From: SAR86 cluster bacterium
GTDB lineage: Bacteria > Pseudomonadota > Gammaproteobacteria > Magnimaribacterales > D2472
NCBI GenBank assembly: GCA_016779505.1
Contig: JADHNM010000001.1
Location: 1 to 61,604, forward strand
Reading direction: 5' to 3'
DNA length: 61,604 nt
The notes under the pieces are model-generated. The model did not search any database. It was not told the DNA's origin and saw nothing but the letters and a program-made list of their open reading frames with translations. This document shows, one piece after another, positions 59,084-61,604 of this stretch; the stretch's first letter is position 1, and each line of letters begins with the position of its first letter. The position numbers were made by a program, and so were the translations under genes.

Positions 59084-61604
59084 TCCTCGCTAATTTAGGT
59101 TCTGAGATAGTTCCTAAAATTTCATATTGATAATTAGTAAGATCGTTTATATCTTCTTCAAATATTTCATTTAATACTGCTGAGCCAGCAACTGCAGGAA
59201 GCCCTCCCAGAATGGCTGCATACCAAGGAAGATTCTCGCCAAATCTAATCCTGAGGTCTAAATTAAGATCTAAGTTTTCCAAGATATTTTTAGGGTTTTT
59301 ATTAATTTGACCAACCCATCTCATTTTTGCAGCATTTGTTTCTATGAATAAAGGAGATGCTAGACGAAGCTTTGATTTGCTAAATAATAGATCCCCTTCA
59401 ATCCTGCTTAATTGAGTAGAGGTAAACTCACCAATTGAAAGATCTAAGTTTGCCAGCTTGCCGAGGATGTTTCTTAAATTCAAGACACCAAGCAAACTAA
59501 TGGCAAGCGAGTTAGAGAAAGGGTCTTGTATAACTAAATCCTTCATAACAAAGGTGCTTCCTCCTTCGATATGACTCAAGCTAGAAAGCTCCTTCCATTG
59601 TAAATTTATAGATCCATTAAAATAAGAAAAATCTGCAAAGTCTTGTATATATGGAATGTTATTTGAGTCTTTAATTACATAGTCTCCCCTCAATTTATAG
59701 AGAGATGCAATCTTATCGATTGAAAAATATGCATTAGAAGAATTTTCCAGCGGTTTAATCGATATTAAATTTGAACTTAATCTAATATTATTGGCGGCAA
59801 AGTTATTTTTGTTATTCAAAAGATATACATCAAGATCTTTAATTTTTATTTTTCCAAAAGAAGAGTTGCTTACGATCAATCTAGAATTTAGATCTGAATC
59901 AAGGGTTGACTGTTTAGAATTTAGAAAATCTATGTTAGAAATAGTTGAATCCTTAATTTCTAATCTTGCAAATCCAGTCTGATCAATCTTTAAATTTAAA
60001 TTCAGCTTATCACCAGTCAAATTACCTATAATTTCCGAATCATGTAAATCAAACAAACCAGAAACATTAGAAAAATTATTATTAAAAAATTTTAAATTTT
60101 TAATATCAATGGCCAATTTATTAAGTTTGATGGATGCTGATTCTGGGTTCCTGGGAAATACAGAACTTAATAAATTCTCATTAATCTTTTCTGAATATAA
60201 ATATATGTTTAATCCGGGGTCTTGAATAAAACTCTTTAAATGCTCAGGAAGTTTTTTACCTATTGAGATATAGCCATCATATTTACTAATATCCCTAATA
60301 AGCATATCAATCTTTTGGTTGTTGAGTTTGAGAGATGGATTTGACAGATTGGTGATAAAAATTTCTGTAGGCAATCTAACTAACTTATTCTTTGATAGTG
60401 AATTTATAGGCGAATTGAGTTGAATGTGCTTTAGATCAGAATATATCTTTAATACTGATGGAGAGTTTTTTTTTATATTAAGATCTATTTTAAAAAGGTC
60501 GTTTCCAGAAACCTGAAGATAAATTGAATCAGTGATGAATTCTTCTACATCTAAATTAATATTCGTTGAGAATGTTAAATCATATGTTTCAGTTAAACCT
60601 TTGCCTGAAAGAAGAAAAGAAAGTTCGTCTTTCATGAAGGATGCTGATAATAATCCATATGCTTTATCTAAATCAACAATAAAGATACTCGCATTATCAA
60701 AATTAATGTTGTGAGAGTCAGTGATTGGCATAGAAAAATTTTTTGTTTTTAGGGAAATAGCATTGTTTAAGATTAAACTTGAGAGTTTAATCTCACCTTT
60801 GTGCTCTGCTTGCATATTAGGCAAATTAATACTCTCTTTACCTAAATCTAACGCACTTTGTAAGTCAATTGATTTCATATCATGAAGAGAATAAAAATTA
60901 ATTTTTTCTGTCTTATAATTAAACAAGCCATAGGCTGCATCAAAAGAGAAATTATTTGATTTGCCGGATGGTGAAAACACATATAAATTTTCACTATCCA
61001 CCTCAACAATCGGTTCAGAGAAATCAATTATTAAATCTTCGTTAACAGTAAACCTAGATTCATTGCTAAATATTTTTACTTTGAAATTAGGAGTTTGACT
61101 TAGACTATTTATAGAGTAATTCAAATAAATAGAATTTTTTTCAAGAAGATCTATGCTTCTATCAATATAGGAACCCACTCTGTTCAATGATTTTTGAAGA
61201 GAAAATGTAATTAAATCTTTATTAATATCATAGCCTTTAAGCTCTAAAGATAATGGATTTATTGAACCTGAATCAATCTGCAAAGCTAAATCAATCTGAG
61301 AAGATTTATTTAAAATACGAGCATTAAGATCAAAAGCTTGGCCAGAAACACTTCCCGCACCTAAAATTGATACTGGAATATAGTCTTTCTTGTGATTTTT
61401 TAATCTCGAGCTATCTGAATTAACTAGGAATTTCATATAATTTCCCTGTCCAGAAAAATTACCGCTAAGATTTATGATTTCATCGAAATATAGATCATTT
61501 AGATCCAGATCTTTAATAAATCCAGAGTATTTTGGAATGATGCTATCAAATGATATAAAAAAATCTTCAATAATTAGATTTTTTATTTTATTAAATGCGC
61601 CACT
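59076..61604 (-). CDS. yhdP: AsmA-like envelope protein YhdP (5' end beyond window)
   Basis: The frame remains open to the window edge (843 codons seen), so the start lies outside; an internal ATG at 61436 is not the true one. The product is a beta-rich periplasmic protein of the AsmA/TamB superfamily, with long repeats of extended LxL-type strands. Its C-terminus (SLLGVLNLRNILGKLANLDLS, then LPWYAAILGGLPAVAGSAVL and YEILGTISEPKL) matches the YhdP/DUF3971 C-terminal region. YhdP helps move phospholipids to the outer membrane. mgtE converges on it. Confidence 0.83.
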   Translation of the reverse strand, partial: SGAFNKIKNLIIEDFFISFDSIIPKYSGFIKDLDLNDLYFDEIINLSGNFSGQGNYMKFLVNSDSSRLKNHKKDYIPVSILGAGSVSGQAFDLNARILNKSSQIDLALQIDSGSINPLSLELKGYDINKDLITFSLQKSLNRVGSYIDRSIDLLEKNSIYLNYSINSLSQTPNFKVKIFSNESRFTVNEDLIIDFSEPIVEVDSENLYVFSPSGKSNNFSFDAAYGLFNYKTEKINFYSLHDMKSIDLQSALDLGKESINLPNMQAEHKGEIKLSSLILNNAISLKTKNFSMPITDSHNINFDNASIFIVDLDKAYGLLSASFMKDELSFLLSGKGLTETYDLTFSTNINLDVEEFITDSIYLQVSGNDLFKIDLNIKKNSPSVLKIYSDLKHIQLNSPINSLSKNKLVRLPTEIFITNLSNPSLKLNNQKIDMLIRDISKYDGYISIGKKLPEHLKSFIQDPGLNIYLYSEKINENLLSSVFPRNPESASIKLNKLAIDIKNLKFFNNNFSNVSGLFDLHDSEIIGNLTGDKLNLNLKIDQTGFARLEIKDSTISNIDFLNSKQSTLDSDLNSRLIVSNSSFGKIKIKDLDVYLLNNKNNFAANNIRLSSNLISIKPLENSSNAYFSIDKIASLYKLRGDYVIKDSNNIPYIQDFADFSYFNGSINLQWKELSSLSHIEGGSTFVMKDLVIQDPFSNSLAISLLGVLNLRNILGKLANLDLSIGEFTSTQLSRIEGDLLFSKSKLRLASPLFIETNAAKMRWVGQINKNPKNILENLDLNLDLRIRFGENLPWYAAILGGLPAVAGSAVLNEIFEEDINDLTNYQYEILGTISEPKLARIK

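Noticed and set aside
1..61604. Mobile elements, prophage, CRISPR array, toxin-antitoxin or defence island
   Set aside because: No transposase, integrase, direct-repeat array or defence gene family seen; all segments are core genes. The PDDEXK gene is the only element with a phage flavour.

Overview
This is an AT-rich, extremely gene-dense chromosomal segment from a gammaproteobacterium. The didermic envelope genes (tol-pal, kds, lpt, mla, nlpD, yhdP), the meso-DAP-type MurE and the conserved operon orders rpsI-petABC-sspA, fmdB-aspS-yebC, pal-cpoB-tRNA-Lys and kdsD-lptA-lptB-rpoN all point there. Neighbouring genes overlap or are separated by a few bases almost everywhere, low AT content is rare, and many family members are shorter than usual. 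This fits a streamlined, free-living (probably marine, SAR86-like) lineage. The lineage name is an inference and not proven here. I see no insertion sequence, prophage, CRISPR array or rRNA operon.

Layout. 1-1070: 3' -truncated ATP/ADP-translocase-like membrane transporter. 1091-1166: tRNA-Lys(UUU). 1195-8975 (minus): fmdB-aspS-yebC-[PDDEXK nuclease]-ybgC-tolQ-tolR-tolA-tolB-pal-cpoB. The nuclease sits exactly where ruvC-ruvA-ruvB stand in other gammaproteobacteria. 9031-13025: proS (without its editing insertion), a thiolase, recA with a perfect LexA box, and fdxA. 13041-21009 (minus): pyrG-kdsA-eno-ftsB-ispDF (fused)-surE-pcm-DUF368-nlpD, without truD, rpoS, mutS or cinA. 21070-25680 (minus): rpsF-rpsR-rplI-dnaB-alr and a diiron ferritin-like protein. 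25761-41346 (minus): the complete division and cell-wall (dcw) cluster. Its order is mraZ-ftsZ-rsmH-ftsL-ftsI-murE-murF-mraY-murD-ftsW-murG-murC-ddl-ftsQ-ftsA, so ftsZ has moved from the tail to the head. 41428-43720: rnpB, rsmI and an lpoA-like lipoprotein gene. 43717-47782 (minus): rplM-rpsI-petA-petB-petC-sspA. 47865-49939: zapE and degS, divergent. 49982-52066 (minus): a MetF-family / CoA-binding / enoyl-CoA-hydratase-like trio. 52167-54285 (minus): mlaC-ibaG-murA. 54325-59083 (plus): kdsD-lptA-lptB-rpoN-mgtE. 59076-61604 (minus): 5'-truncated yhdP.

The window is largely a factory for envelope growth and division. It holds precursor synthesis (murA, C-F, alr, ddl, mraY, murG), the divisome (ftsZ, A, Q, L, B, W, I, zapE), the trans-envelope Tol-Pal machine, amidase activation (nlpD), undecaprenyl-phosphate recycling (DUF368/PopT family), LPS Kdo synthesis and transport, and lipid transport. 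Replication, recombination and translation genes are interleaved with it. From memory of gene orders such as that of Pseudomonas, the blocks are colinear with other gammaproteobacteria after many deletions. The most interesting features are where this backbone is altered: a phage-type nuclease in place of ruvCAB, ftsZ moved behind mraZ, an FtsQ with a lipoprotein-type signal instead of a membrane anchor, a MurD missing about 60 residues including its Asn-rich ATP-binding motif, a ProRS without editing domain, and an orphan mlaC.
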